Shown here: positions 54,857 through 63,547 of the stretch, one piece after another | Layout: the number at the start of each line of letters is the position of its first letter | Numbering within the stretch: position 1 is the first letter of the stretch | Origin: Tepidibacter mesophilus | GTDB lineage: Bacteria; Bacillota; Clostridia; Peptostreptococcales; Peptostreptococcaceae | Direction: 5' to 3' | Assembly (NCBI RefSeq): GCF_002724055.1 | Contig: NZ_BDQY01000002.1 | Location: forward strand, 124,001 to 188,000 | Length of the DNA stretch: 64,000 nt | Made by a program: the position numbers and the translations under genes | Notes under the pieces: model-generated | What the model was told of the DNA's origin: nothing | Seen by the model: only the letters and a program-made list of their open reading frames with translations | Database searches by the model: none

Positions 54857-56116
54857 ATGAATGATATATATTTGATTATTCTATTGCTTATTATAGTATC
54901 AAGTTTAATATATAGATATTTGCGTGTTCTTAGAAAGTATTTAAAAGAGCTTATATATGCATCAAATAGAGTGAGTGAGGGTGATTTTTCAGTTAAACTT
55001 AAAAATCAGTATAGTGGAGATATTGGAAGGTTGTCTAGTAATTTTAATTTTATGATAAGTAAGATAAATACTAATATAGAACAGTTAGAAGATAGAAATA
55101 TGAAGTTGAAATCTATATTAAAGAGTATATCAAATGGAATAGTAGCTATAGATAATGAAGAAAAGATATTACTTATAAATGATGTAGCTAAAAAATTATT
55201 TGATAATAGTGGTTTTATGTTTGAAGGACAAAAAATAGACTGCGCTATAAATAATGAAGCTATATCAAACGCCATATCTACACTAATTCCTACTAGAGAG
55301 AATAAAAAAATTCAGATAAAGGATCAAAATGATAGGTACTATAAAATAAAGATAGATCCTATATATTTAAAAAATGAAAAAAATGTAGTCATAGGGTCTA
55401 TTATTAATATAGAGGATATAACTGAAAATGTTAGACTAGAAAAAATAAGATCTGACTTTGTTGCAAATGTAACTCATGAAATTAAAACACCATTGACATC
55501 TATAAATGGATTTGTAGAAACTTTAAAAAACAATGATTCTATAGATTTTGAAACTAGAAATAGATTTTTAGATATAATAGAGATAGAATCTAATAGACTT
55601 AGAAGATTGATTGACGATATACTTGTACTTTCTTTTATAGAAAATAACGAAAATGGAAAATATGATAGTGTTAACTTATATTCTGTATTCAAAGAAGTAT
55701 ACAATCTTACATATAATCTAGCTACAAATAAAAATATAAAGTATATATATGAATTTTCAAGTCAGGATATTATTATAAAGGCTAATAAAGATTATATAAA
55801 GCAAGTATTTTTAAATCTAATTGACAATGCAATAAAGTATACACCTGAAAATGGAGAAATATCAGTTTTTGTAGTTCAAAAAGATAATCAAATAAAAATA
55901 TTTGTAAAAGATACGGGTATGGGAATACCTCAGTCTGATATACCTAGAATATTTGAACGATTTTATAGAGTTGATAAGGCTAGAAGTAAAAAAATAGAAG
56001 GAACAGGGCTTGGTCTTGCTATTGTAAAACATATAATACTATCTATGGGTGCAGATATAAAGGTAAAAAGTGCCCTTAATAGAGGTACTGAATTTATAGT
56101 AACTATGAATGAATAA
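54857..56116 (+). CDS. PhoR-like sensor histidine kinase without an extracellular domain
   Basis: Protein of 419 residues. It has one N-terminal membrane helix (about 3-22), a HAMP-like segment (about 30-80), a PAS domain (about 82-185), HisKA with His207 in ANVTHEIKTPLTS, and HATPase_c (N box LIDNAIKYTPENGEI, G1 DTGMGIP, G2 GTGLGLAIVKH). A typical PhoR has two helices flanking an extracytoplasmic sensor; here that part is missing, so sensing is probably intracellular through PAS. The ATG at 54857 is chosen over GTG at 54842, which lies within the RBS. Confidence 0.9.
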   Translation: MNDIYLIILLLIIVSSLIYRYLRVLRKYLKELIYASNRVSEGDFSVKLKNQYSGDIGRLSSNFNFMISKINTNIEQLEDRNMKLKSILKSISNGIVAIDNEEKILLINDVAKKLFDNSGFMFEGQKIDCAINNEAISNAISTLIPTRENKKIQIKDQNDRYYKIKIDPIYLKNEKNVVIGSIINIEDITENVRLEKIRSDFVANVTHEIKTPLTSINGFVETLKNNDSIDFETRNRFLDIIEIESNRLRRLIDDILVLSFIENNENGKYDSVNLYSVFKEVYNLTYNLATNKNIKYIYEFSSQDIIIKANKDYIKQVFLNLIDNAIKYTPENGEISVFVVQKDNQIKIFVKDTGMGIPQSDIPRIFERFYRVDKARSKKIEGTGLGLAIVKHIILSMGADIKVKSALNRGTEFIVTMNE

Positions 56117-56158
56117 ATATTTCCTTAAATTACTAGGGGATATTTATTTTATTTTTGT
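56112..56158 (+). terminator. Terminator after the two-component genes
   Basis: AATAAATATTTCC ... GGGGATATTTATT with a T-rich tail, starting at the kinase stop codon. Confidence 0.75.
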
Positions 56159-56206
56159 AAAAATAAGTATATGAAATAAAGCAAATCATAAAAAGGAGAT
56201 GATGGT

Positions 56207-57115
56207 TTGGGAAATTACGTATACTTAATATCCTGTTCGTTTTTTATGGGTATATTTGCAAGAATGTACATGATGAAGTTAGATTATAGACAGTACCCTA
56301 CATATCCTCAAGGCTTTATATCTCACATTACTCTTGGTATAATAGCTGCTGCACTCGGAGCTGTAGCAGTTCCATCTCTTGCTGAAAAAGAGTTTTCCGC
56401 AGTTACATTCTTAACTGTAGCAGCTCAGCAATTTAGGGATGTTAGAAATATGGAAAGACAAAGTCTTGACAATATAGAAGATACTGAAATTGTTCCAAGA
56501 GGTATGGCTTATATAGAGGATATAGCCAAGGCATTTGAAGCTAGAAATTATATGGCAATATTAACAGCACTAGCTACAGGTATGGTATTTTATTTATCAT
56601 CAAAAACTTTTAATATGAATAACACAGTATCGATTTTATCATCTGTGATTACAGGTTTTGTTGTGGCTAGAATATTAAAGACTATGTTGACTAGAGATAA
56701 AGTAGGAGAAGTAGCTGATGTTGTACCTGCTAAAATGGAATTTGATGGACCTTTTCTTAAAATAAACGGAGTAGTTATAATGAATGTAGGACTTTCATCG
56801 TCTAGAAATAGATATTTACAAGATGGACTAGCTGTTGAGATTATACCTAAAGATCCTAATGATATAGGTGTTTTATCTAATTTTGGTCAAAGACAGGTTA
56901 TAGCACATAACGCATCAGTTCAACTTGGAATAAAAAAAGACCAAGACGAACCGGATTTTACTCCTATATTGAGAAGAAATCCAGAGAAAGAAAGCATAGT
57001 AATGCCTATAATACCTATAAAAAAAGATGAAAGTTTATTAATAGAGATAATTAAGAATACTCCTATTATAGAATCTGCAAAAGGAAAAACTAATTTTTTG
57101 AAAGGTAGGAGATAA
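56207..57115 (+). CDS. YIEGIA family membrane protein
   Basis: Protein of 302 residues with hydrophobic segments at about 3-22, 40-62, 112-130 and 138-155, then a soluble C-terminal domain. The family-naming motif appears as MAYIEDIAKAFEARNY near 103-118. YIEGIA proteins are conserved in spore formers and linked to sporulation by distribution; the biochemical role is unknown. TTG start after AAAGGAGATGATGG. It is followed 2 nt later by the small partner gene. Confidence 0.85.
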   Translation: MGNYVYLISCSFFMGIFARMYMMKLDYRQYPTYPQGFISHITLGIIAAALGAVAVPSLAEKEFSAVTFLTVAAQQFRDVRNMERQSLDNIEDTEIVPRGMAYIEDIAKAFEARNYMAILTALATGMVFYLSSKTFNMNNTVSILSSVITGFVVARILKTMLTRDKVGEVADVVPAKMEFDGPFLKINGVVIMNVGLSSSRNRYLQDGLAVEIIPKDPNDIGVLSNFGQRQVIAHNASVQLGIKKDQDEPDFTPILRRNPEKESIVMPIIPIKKDESLLIEIIKNTPIIESAKGKTNFLKGRR

Positions 57116-57117
57116 TT

Positions 57118-57309
57118 ATGGATATAGGATTAAGTGATTATATAATTGCTATTGTTACAACTGATAAAAATATGAAGTCAAACACAGTACCTATATTTTA
57201 TGCAAAAGATAGAGATGATTTAGAGAGAAGATCGCTTGTAATATCAAAGTGTGTTATGGGAATGGTTCATGATGCACTAAATGATACATTTATAATAGTT
57301 AAACATTAA
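57118..57309 (+). CDS. Small protein paired with YIEGIA
   Basis: Protein of 63 residues (MDIGLSDYIIAIVTTD... to FIIVKH) with alternating strands and one helix and no membrane segment. It starts 2 nt after the YIEGIA stop, with GGTAGGAG as RBS inside the end of that gene. I recall such proteins being annotated as a capping complex subunit for YIEGIA, but treat that as unverified. Its stop lies in the terminator. Confidence 0.7.
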   Translation: MDIGLSDYIIAIVTTDKNMKSNTVPIFYAKDRDDLERRSLVISKCVMGMVHDALNDTFIIVKH

Positions 57310-57338
57310 GGTACTTTTTATTAAGGTGCCTTTTTTAT
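57308..57338 (+). terminator. Terminator after the YIEGIA pair
   Basis: AAGGTAC ... GTGCCTT stem (one T-G pair) followed by TTTTT. Confidence 0.75.
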
Positions 57339-57484
57339 CTTTAATAAAATTATATAATTGTTGACTTATGGGTAGTAGCAACATTAGTGAATGTATAGAA
57401 TTAGACGGAGTTTGTTATCTTGACTATTTGAGCGATTACGTGATAATATAATTTGACATATTATTTAAAAGAGTGGTGATGTTA

Positions 57485-58813
57485 TTGGAACTAAAAAACA
57501 TTGAGGAAATAAAAAATATCATAAGTGGTGTGAATAAAGGAAGTATCGCAGAGGAATTAGGTATTGAAGTTGGAGATGTACTTTTAAGTATAAATGATAA
57601 AAAGATAGAGGATATTATAGAATATAAGTTTTTTATATCAGATGAATATTTAGAAGTTAAGATACAGAAGAAAGATGGAGAAATATATATATATGAAATA
57701 GAAAAAGAATATGATGAGGACTTAGGCATCGAATTTATAAATCCTATAATAGATAAAGCTAAAAGCTGTAGAAATAAATGTATATTTTGCTTTATAGATC
57801 AGCTTCCAAAAGGAATGAGAGAAACTCTTTACTTTAAAGACGATGATTCAAGGCTTTCATTTTTGCAAGGGAACTTCATAACTCTTACTAATATGAGTGA
57901 AGGTGATATACAAAAAATGATACAATATAGAATAAGTCCCGTTAATATATCAGTTCATACAACTGATCCAAATCTTAGGGTAAAGATGCTCAACAATAAA
58001 AATGCAGGCAAAATATATGATATAATGAAGAGGTTAGCAGATGCAGGGATAGAGATGAACGCTCAAATAGTTTTATGTCCTGAGGTTAATGATAAAGAAA
58101 ATCTAGATAAAACTCTTAAAGACTTATCAAAACTACATCCTAATGTAAAAAGTGTTGCAGTGGTTCCTATTGGACTTACTAAGTATAGAGAAGGATTATT
58201 TAATGCTAATATATATGATGGGAATTCTTCAGTACAGGTTATAGATTATATAAATAAATTTCAAAAGTATGCACTTGATAATCTAGGTACTAGATTTGTT
58301 TTTTTATCAGACGAATTTTATATCATGGCTAAAAAAGATATGCCTTCTTATGAAGCTTATGAAGGTTTTGTTCAGATAGAAAATGGAGTAGGTCTTATTT
58401 GCAAGCTCGAAAGAGAGATAGATGATTATCTTCAAAAAACTTTTGTTAGATTGAAGAAGCAAAAGACAGTGACCATTGCAACTGGAGAATCTGCTTATGA
58501 GTTTATAAAAAAAGTTTCTTTAAAGGTTATGGATAAGGTAGAGAATCTGAAAATAAATGTGTATAAGATAAAAAATGAATATTTTGGAGAGACGATAACT
58601 GTATCAGGACTTATAACTGCAACGGATATAATGAATCAGTTAAAGGATGTAAATCTTGGGGACAAGCTTGTAATACCTAGAGCAATGTTAAAATCCGACG
58701 AAGATATATTTTTAGACAATATAACCCTTGAACAACTTGAAGAAAGATTAAATATAAAAATAGATGCAGCTAGAAATAAAGGTGCAGATTTTGTAAAAAA
58801 AATAATAAAGTAA
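57485..58813 (+). CDS. DUF512 radical-SAM-like protein with PDZ domain
   Basis: Protein of about 442 residues. An N-terminal PDZ-like domain (about 1-75, SGVNKGSIAEELGIEVGDVLLSIN) is followed by C95-x3-C99-x2-C102 (CRNKCIFCFIDQLPKGMRE), an atypical radical-SAM core, and the C-terminal DUF512 domain (VTIATGESAYEF). The reaction is unknown. Placement immediately before der is a conserved synteny in clostridia, which suggests a translation- or ribosome-related role (inference). The start is uncertain among GTG 57473/57476, ATG 57479 and TTG 57485; the first three overlap the GGTGAT site. Confidence 0.8.
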   Translation: MELKNIEEIKNIISGVNKGSIAEELGIEVGDVLLSINDKKIEDIIEYKFFISDEYLEVKIQKKDGEIYIYEIEKEYDEDLGIEFINPIIDKAKSCRNKCIFCFIDQLPKGMRETLYFKDDDSRLSFLQGNFITLTNMSEGDIQKMIQYRISPVNISVHTTDPNLRVKMLNNKNAGKIYDIMKRLADAGIEMNAQIVLCPEVNDKENLDKTLKDLSKLHPNVKSVAVVPIGLTKYREGLFNANIYDGNSSVQVIDYINKFQKYALDNLGTRFVFLSDEFYIMAKKDMPSYEAYEGFVQIENGVGLICKLEREIDDYLQKTFVRLKKQKTVTIATGESAYEFIKKVSLKVMDKVENLKINVYKIKNEYFGETITVSGLITATDIMNQLKDVNLGDKLVIPRAMLKSDEDIFLDNITLEQLEERLNIKIDAARNKGADFVKKIIK

Positions 58814-58835
58814 CATAGAAAGGGAGTAATTTTAA

Positions 58836-60158
58836 ATGAGTAAACCAATAGTTGCCGTAGTTGGAAGACCTAATGTTGGAAAATCAACATTGTTCAATAA
58901 ATTAGTAGGCAAGAGAATTGCAATAGTAGAAGATACACCAGGAGTAACTAGAGATAGAATTTATGCAGAGGGAGAATGGCTAAATAAATACTATACTTTA
59001 ATAGATACTGGTGGAATTGAGCCTGAGAGTGAAGATATAATAGTGTCTCAAATGAGAACTCAAGCTGAACTTGCCATGGATATGGCTCACGTAATTTTAT
59101 TTGTAGTAGATGGAAAAGTTGGACTTACAAAGGACGACAGAGAAGTAGCTCAGATGCTTAGAAAAACTAAAAAACCTGTATTGTTAGTTGTAAATAAAGT
59201 AGATAATAAAGAAAAATCAGAGCATTTTTATGATTTTTATGAACTAGGATTTGGAGATCCAATAGAAATATCTGCTTCAATAGGTCTTGGCATAGGGGAT
59301 TTGTTAGATGAGGTTGTTGATAACTTCCCAGAGGGATTAGATACTGAATATGACCCAGATGTAATCAAAGTAGCTATAGTTGGGAAACCAAATGCAGGAA
59401 AATCTTCTATACTTAACAATATATTAGGAGAAGAAAGAGTAATAGTAAGTCCGATAGCTGGTACTACAAGAGATGCTATAGATACTTACTTTGAAGATGG
59501 AGATGATAAGTATTTATTAATAGATACTGCTGGTCTTAGAAAAAGAAGTAGAATACATGAAAATATAGAAAAATATAGTGTTATAAGGTCTATAACAGCT
59601 GTTGAAAGAGCAGATGTTGCACTTATAGTGATAGATGCTACTGAAGGATTTACAGAGCAAGACACTAAGGTAGCTGGTATCGCACATGATGAAGGAAAGG
59701 CTTGTATAATAGTAATTAATAAATGGGATTTAATAGAAAAAGATAATAAAACTATGAATAACTACATACAAGATATAAGGAGTAAATTTCCATTTATGTT
59801 GTATTCTCCTATAATATTTATATCAGCTAAGACAAATCAAAGAATGAATACTGTACTACCTAAGGTTAAATATGTTTCGAATGAAGCTTCAAAGAGAATT
59901 CAAACAGGTGCATTAAATGACGTAATAGGAGAAGCTGTACTTTTAAATCAACCACCTTCTGATAAGGGTAAGAGACTTAAGATTTACTATGCAACTCAAA
60001 CTGGTGTTAAGCCTCCTAGATTCACTTTATTTATAAATGATAAGGAACTTACACATTTTTCTTATCAAAGATACTTAGAAAATAAAATAAGAGAGAATTT
60101 TGGATTTGAGGGTACTCCTGTTAGATTCAATTATAAAGAAAAAGAAAGGAAGAGATAA
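58836..60158 (+). CDS. der: Ribosome assembly GTPase Der (EngA)
   Basis: Protein of 440 residues with two tandem G domains and a C-terminal KH-like domain. First G1 GRPNVGKST at 10-18 with G3 DTGG; second G1 GKPNAGKSS near 182-190 with G3 DTAGLRKR; NKxD motifs VNKVD and INKWD are in place. Needed for 50S subunit maturation. AAAGGGAG precedes the ATG. Confidence 0.97.
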   Translation: MSKPIVAVVGRPNVGKSTLFNKLVGKRIAIVEDTPGVTRDRIYAEGEWLNKYYTLIDTGGIEPESEDIIVSQMRTQAELAMDMAHVILFVVDGKVGLTKDDREVAQMLRKTKKPVLLVVNKVDNKEKSEHFYDFYELGFGDPIEISASIGLGIGDLLDEVVDNFPEGLDTEYDPDVIKVAIVGKPNAGKSSILNNILGEERVIVSPIAGTTRDAIDTYFEDGDDKYLLIDTAGLRKRSRIHENIEKYSVIRSITAVERADVALIVIDATEGFTEQDTKVAGIAHDEGKACIIVINKWDLIEKDNKTMNNYIQDIRSKFPFMLYSPIIFISAKTNQRMNTVLPKVKYVSNEASKRIQTGALNDVIGEAVLLNQPPSDKGKRLKIYYATQTGVKPPRFTLFINDKELTHFSYQRYLENKIRENFGFEGTPVRFNYKEKERKR

Positions 60159-60163
60159 ATAAT

Positions 60164-60757
60164 ATGAATGATTATTTTATAGCTGCTTTAATTTCTTATT
60201 TCTTAGGTAATATTTCAACATCTTATATTTTAGGAAAGACTATTGCAAAAATAGATATTAGAAATCATGGGTCTGGAAATGCAGGTACAACTAATGTACT
60301 TAGAACTTTGGGCAAAAAAGCCGCGCTAATAACTTTTTTAGGAGATGCGTTAAAAGGTTCATTAGCTGTATATATAGGACTTAAGATTGGCGGTAGAAAT
60401 ATTGCACTAATATCTGCATTATTCGTTGTCTTAGGTCACGATTGGCCTGTTGTACTGAAATTTAGAGGTGGTAAAGGAGTAGCAACTACTATTGGGGCTA
60501 TTATGGTTATAAATCCTTTGCAAGCTATAATATCCATATTAATGGGTGTGATAATTATATGTATTACTAGATATGTATCTTTAGGCTCTATGCTTGGAAT
60601 ATGTACACTTCCGTTTTTGATGTTTTTGGTAGGTAAAAATGAATTAATAGTGTCTATCGTTTTGACTGTTTTGATTTTATTTACGCATAGAGAGAATATA
60701 AAAAGACTTATTAAAGGTAAAGAGAGAAAACTAGGCAAAAAAGTTCAAATAAAATAG
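60164..60757 (+). CDS. plsY: Acyl-phosphate:glycerol-3-phosphate acyltransferase
   Basis: Integral membrane enzyme of 197 residues that makes lysophosphatidic acid. Motifs: GSGNAGTTNVLRTLGKKAA near 37-55, GHDWPVVLKFRGGKGVATTIG near 92-112. Five or six membrane segments and a Lys/Arg-rich tail. Starts 5 nt after der; AGGAAGAG at the end of der is the RBS. Forms a phospholipid-synthesis pair with gpsA, which supplies its glycerol-3-phosphate. Confidence 0.95.
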   Translation: MNDYFIAALISYFLGNISTSYILGKTIAKIDIRNHGSGNAGTTNVLRTLGKKAALITFLGDALKGSLAVYIGLKIGGRNIALISALFVVLGHDWPVVLKFRGGKGVATTIGAIMVINPLQAIISILMGVIIICITRYVSLGSMLGICTLPFLMFLVGKNELIVSIVLTVLILFTHRENIKRLIKGKERKLGKKVQIK

Positions 60758-60774
60758 AGTTAGAAGGTGTTTTT

Positions 60775-61791
60775 ATGGAAAAAATTTGTGTATTAGGAGC
60801 TGGTAGTTGGGGTAGCGCTCTTGCAATTTTATTATCTAAAAAAGGATACCAAGTAAGCTTATATATGAGAAACAAAGATCAGTATGAGAGTATAAAAAAG
60901 ACTAGAGAAAACTTAAAATATCTTCCAGGGGTAATAATGCCAAACAATATAAATATGACAATGGATATTAAAGATGCTGTTGAAGAATCTAAAATAATAG
61001 TTCTAGGAGTAGCATCTCAAGGCGTTAGAGGTGTACTTAAATCAATAAAAGGCTGCGTTAGAGAGGATCAAATTATAGTGAATGTTGCAAAAGGATTTGA
61101 AAAAAACACTAACCTTAGAATATCTGAGGTAGTTAAAGAAGAGCTTCCGAATAATCCTTATGCTATTTTATCAGGGCCATCTCATGCTGAAGAAGTATCT
61201 AAAGATATGCCTACTACTGTAGTTGTCGCGTCGGAAGATATGAAAATAGCTGAATATGTTCAAGATACATTTATAAATCCTAAATTTAGAGTATATACAA
61301 ATCCTGATGTTATAGGAGTTGAACTTGGAGGAGCTCTTAAAAATATAATAGCCTTTGGAGCTGGAGTTTGCGACGGACTTGGATATGGAGATAATACAAA
61401 GGCAGCTTTAATGACAAGGGGTATTAGAGAGATAGGAAGATTAGGAATGGCTATGGGTGCAAGAGGAAGTACTTTTTCAGGACTTTCAGGTATAGGAGAT
61501 TTGATAGTTACTTGTACTAGTATGCACAGTAGAAATAGAAGAGCAGGAATACTTATAGGTAAAGGCAAATCATTACAAGAAACTCTTGATGAAATTAAAA
61601 TGGTAGTTGAGGGAATACTTGCAACTGAGGCAGCTTATAATCTATCTAAAAAATATAATGTTGATATGCCAATAACAAATGAAATATATAAAGTGCTATA
61701 TGGAGATAATGAAGTAAAAGAATCTGTTATAAATCTTATGTTAAGAAGTAAAACTCATGAAATGGAAGAAGTAGCTATGGATGAAAACTAA
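60775..61791 (+). CDS. gpsA: NAD(P)H-dependent glycerol-3-phosphate dehydrogenase
   Basis: Protein of 338 residues that reduces dihydroxyacetone phosphate to sn-glycerol-3-phosphate. The Rossmann motif VLGAGSWGSALA is at 6-17. GPSHAEEV near 140-147, the catalytic Lys in GVELGGALKNIIAFGAG near 180-196 and GLSGIGDLIVTCTS near 240-253 are intact. TTAGAAGGTG precedes the ATG. The stop codon is inside a palindromic terminator. Confidence 0.97.
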   Translation: MEKICVLGAGSWGSALAILLSKKGYQVSLYMRNKDQYESIKKTRENLKYLPGVIMPNNINMTMDIKDAVEESKIIVLGVASQGVRGVLKSIKGCVREDQIIVNVAKGFEKNTNLRISEVVKEELPNNPYAILSGPSHAEEVSKDMPTTVVVASEDMKIAEYVQDTFINPKFRVYTNPDVIGVELGGALKNIIAFGAGVCDGLGYGDNTKAALMTRGIREIGRLGMAMGARGSTFSGLSGIGDLIVTCTSMHSRNRRAGILIGKGKSLQETLDEIKMVVEGILATEAAYNLSKKYNVDMPITNEIYKVLYGDNEVKESVINLMLRSKTHEMEEVAMDEN

Positions 61792-61822
61792 ACTTTTAAA
61801 AGTTTAGTTTTCTTTTTTTGTA
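61784..61822 (+). terminator. Terminator of gpsA
   Basis: Perfect 28-nt palindrome, arms AAAACTAAACTTTT / AAAAGTTTAGTTTT, followed by CTTTTTTT; it spans the gpsA stop. Confidence 0.88.
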
Positions 61823-61882
61823 ATAAAATTTATATTTTTGAAATATATATTTATTAAGAAATTTTATGCGGGGGGGATAATT

Positions 61883-63358
61883 GTGAAGAGTAATATATAT
61901 GAAGATATATCCAAAAGAACTCAAGGCGATATATACATAGGTGTAGTAGGTCCTGTTAGAACTGGTAAATCTACGTTTATAAAAAGATTTATGGAGCTTT
62001 TAGTAATACCTAATATTGATAATGATTATAAAAAAGAACGAACTAGAGACGAATTACCACAAAGTGGAACAGGAAAAACTATAATGACTGTTGAACCTAA
62101 ATTTGTACCAGCAGATGGAATAGAAATAAAAGTTAAAGATAAGCTTAGAATGAAAATTAGAATGGTTGACTGTGTAGGATATTTAGTTGATGGAGCATTA
62201 GGACATGAGGAAGAAGGAAAAGAGAGAATGGTCTCTACTCCTTGGATGGAAAAACAAATACCTTTTGAGATGGCAGCTGAAATAGGAACGAAAAAAGTAA
62301 TAAAAGAGCATTCTACAATTGGAGTTGTAATGCTTACAGATGGAAGTGTTACAGGTATAGAGAGAAAAAGCTATGTACCATCAGAGGAAAGAGTTATAAA
62401 TGAATTAAAAGAATTAAATAAGCCATTTAGTATTATCTTAAATACAAGAACACCTAATGATGAACAAACACTAAAATTAAAAAATGAATTGGAAGGCAAA
62501 TATGATATGCCGGTATTACCTCTTGACATACTTAATATGGATTTGGACGATGTTGAAAATGTTATGGAAACTATATTATTTGATTTTCCACTTAGAGAAA
62601 TAAATATAAATTTACCAAAATGGGTAGAAGGACTTGAAAAAAATCATTGGATTAAAAATGATATAATAAAGACTATAAAAGAAAGTCTTGATGATGTAGG
62701 CAAGATAAGAGATGTAACAAATATTTTAAATAGATTTGAAGATATTGAATTTTTGGATAAATGTTATTTAGATGATGTTGGACTTGGAGAAGGAATAGTA
62801 AATATAAAACTAGATACAAAACAGAATTTATTTTATAATGTATTGGAAGAAAATAGTGGTTTTAGAATTGAAGGAGAACATCAATTATTAAGTCTTATAT
62901 CTAAGCTATCTAAAGTTAAGATGGAATATGATAAAGTAGAAGTTGCATTAAATGATGTTAGGGAGAAGGGATATGGATTAGTACCTCCGTCATTGGAGGA
63001 GTTGACTTTAGATATCCCTGAGAAAGTTAAAAAAGGAAATCAATATGGGGTTAAGCTAAGAGCCAAGGCTCCTTCTATACACTTAATTAGAGCAGATATA
63101 ACTACTGAGGTGTCTCCTGTCGTTGGAACTGAAAAACAGGGAGAAGAACTTGTTAAATATCTTTTAGAGGGATTTGAAGAAAATCCAGAGGAAATATGGC
63201 AATCAAATATGTTTGGAAAATCACTGCATGATTTAGTTAAAGAACAGCTTCAAAACAAATTATTTATGATGCCAGAAGATGTGAGAATAAAAATGCAAAA
63301 AACACTTCAGAAAATAATAAATGAAGGTAGTGCTAATTTAATAACTATAATATTATAA
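61883..63358 (+). CDS. spoIVA: Stage IV sporulation protein A (spore coat base ATPase)
   Basis: Protein of 491 residues that polymerises on the forespore outer membrane to anchor the coat and cortex. The N-terminal P-loop GPVRTGKST at 23-31 and MVDCVGYLVDGALGHEEEGKERMV near 96-119 are highly conserved. The C-terminus, needed for localisation in Bacillus, is complete (ends SANLITIIL). GGGGGGGAT spaces well to the GTG at 61883; the upstream ATG extension is rejected. Expected under sigma-E control. Confidence 0.97.
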   Translation: MKSNIYEDISKRTQGDIYIGVVGPVRTGKSTFIKRFMELLVIPNIDNDYKKERTRDELPQSGTGKTIMTVEPKFVPADGIEIKVKDKLRMKIRMVDCVGYLVDGALGHEEEGKERMVSTPWMEKQIPFEMAAEIGTKKVIKEHSTIGVVMLTDGSVTGIERKSYVPSEERVINELKELNKPFSIILNTRTPNDEQTLKLKNELEGKYDMPVLPLDILNMDLDDVENVMETILFDFPLREININLPKWVEGLEKNHWIKNDIIKTIKESLDDVGKIRDVTNILNRFEDIEFLDKCYLDDVGLGEGIVNIKLDTKQNLFYNVLEENSGFRIEGEHQLLSLISKLSKVKMEYDKVEVALNDVREKGYGLVPPSLEELTLDIPEKVKKGNQYGVKLRAKAPSIHLIRADITTEVSPVVGTEKQGEELVKYLLEGFEENPEEIWQSNMFGKSLHDLVKEQLQNKLFMMPEDVRIKMQKTLQKIINEGSANLITIIL

Positions 63359-63365
63359 TCGTTAA

Positions 63366-63397
63366 ACAAAAGAGGCTTATTTAAGCCTCTTTTTTTC
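63366..63397 (+). terminator. Terminator of spoIVA
   Basis: AAAGAGGCTTA / TAAGCCTCTTT stem with a TT loop, then T-rich. Confidence 0.9.
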
Positions 63398-63425
63398 TTG
63401 ACTTTTAGGTAGTTGTTGATATAAT
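63398..63425 (+). promoter_or_regulatory. Sigma-A promoter upstream of the HlyD-like gene
   Basis: TTGACT, 16-nt spacer, TATAAT with a TGA extended -10. It starts right at the end of the spoIVA terminator. Confidence 0.65.
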
Positions 63426-63437
63426 CTAGTAATTAAG

Positions 63438-63467
63438 AGGGGTGCGTTTTCTAACCCTATTTTTTTT
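63438..63467 (+). terminator. Short terminator-like hairpin just after the promoter
   Basis: AGGGGT ... AACCCT stem of about 5 bp with a 9-nt loop, followed by A-T-T8. It begins about 12 nt after the -10, so a transcript from that promoter would reach it after roughly 35 nt. Confidence 0.45.
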
Positions 63468-63547
63468 GTTAATTAATGTATAAATTAAATATAAAAAGGA
63501 TAAATAATATTTTTGAAGAATTATTAAATTATATAGAGGTGAACTCT

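Noticed and set aside
54154-56116. Naming the two-component pair phoP/phoR
   Set aside because: Family resemblance is real, but the sensor domain is missing and no phosphate genes are near, so a specific symbol is not justified.
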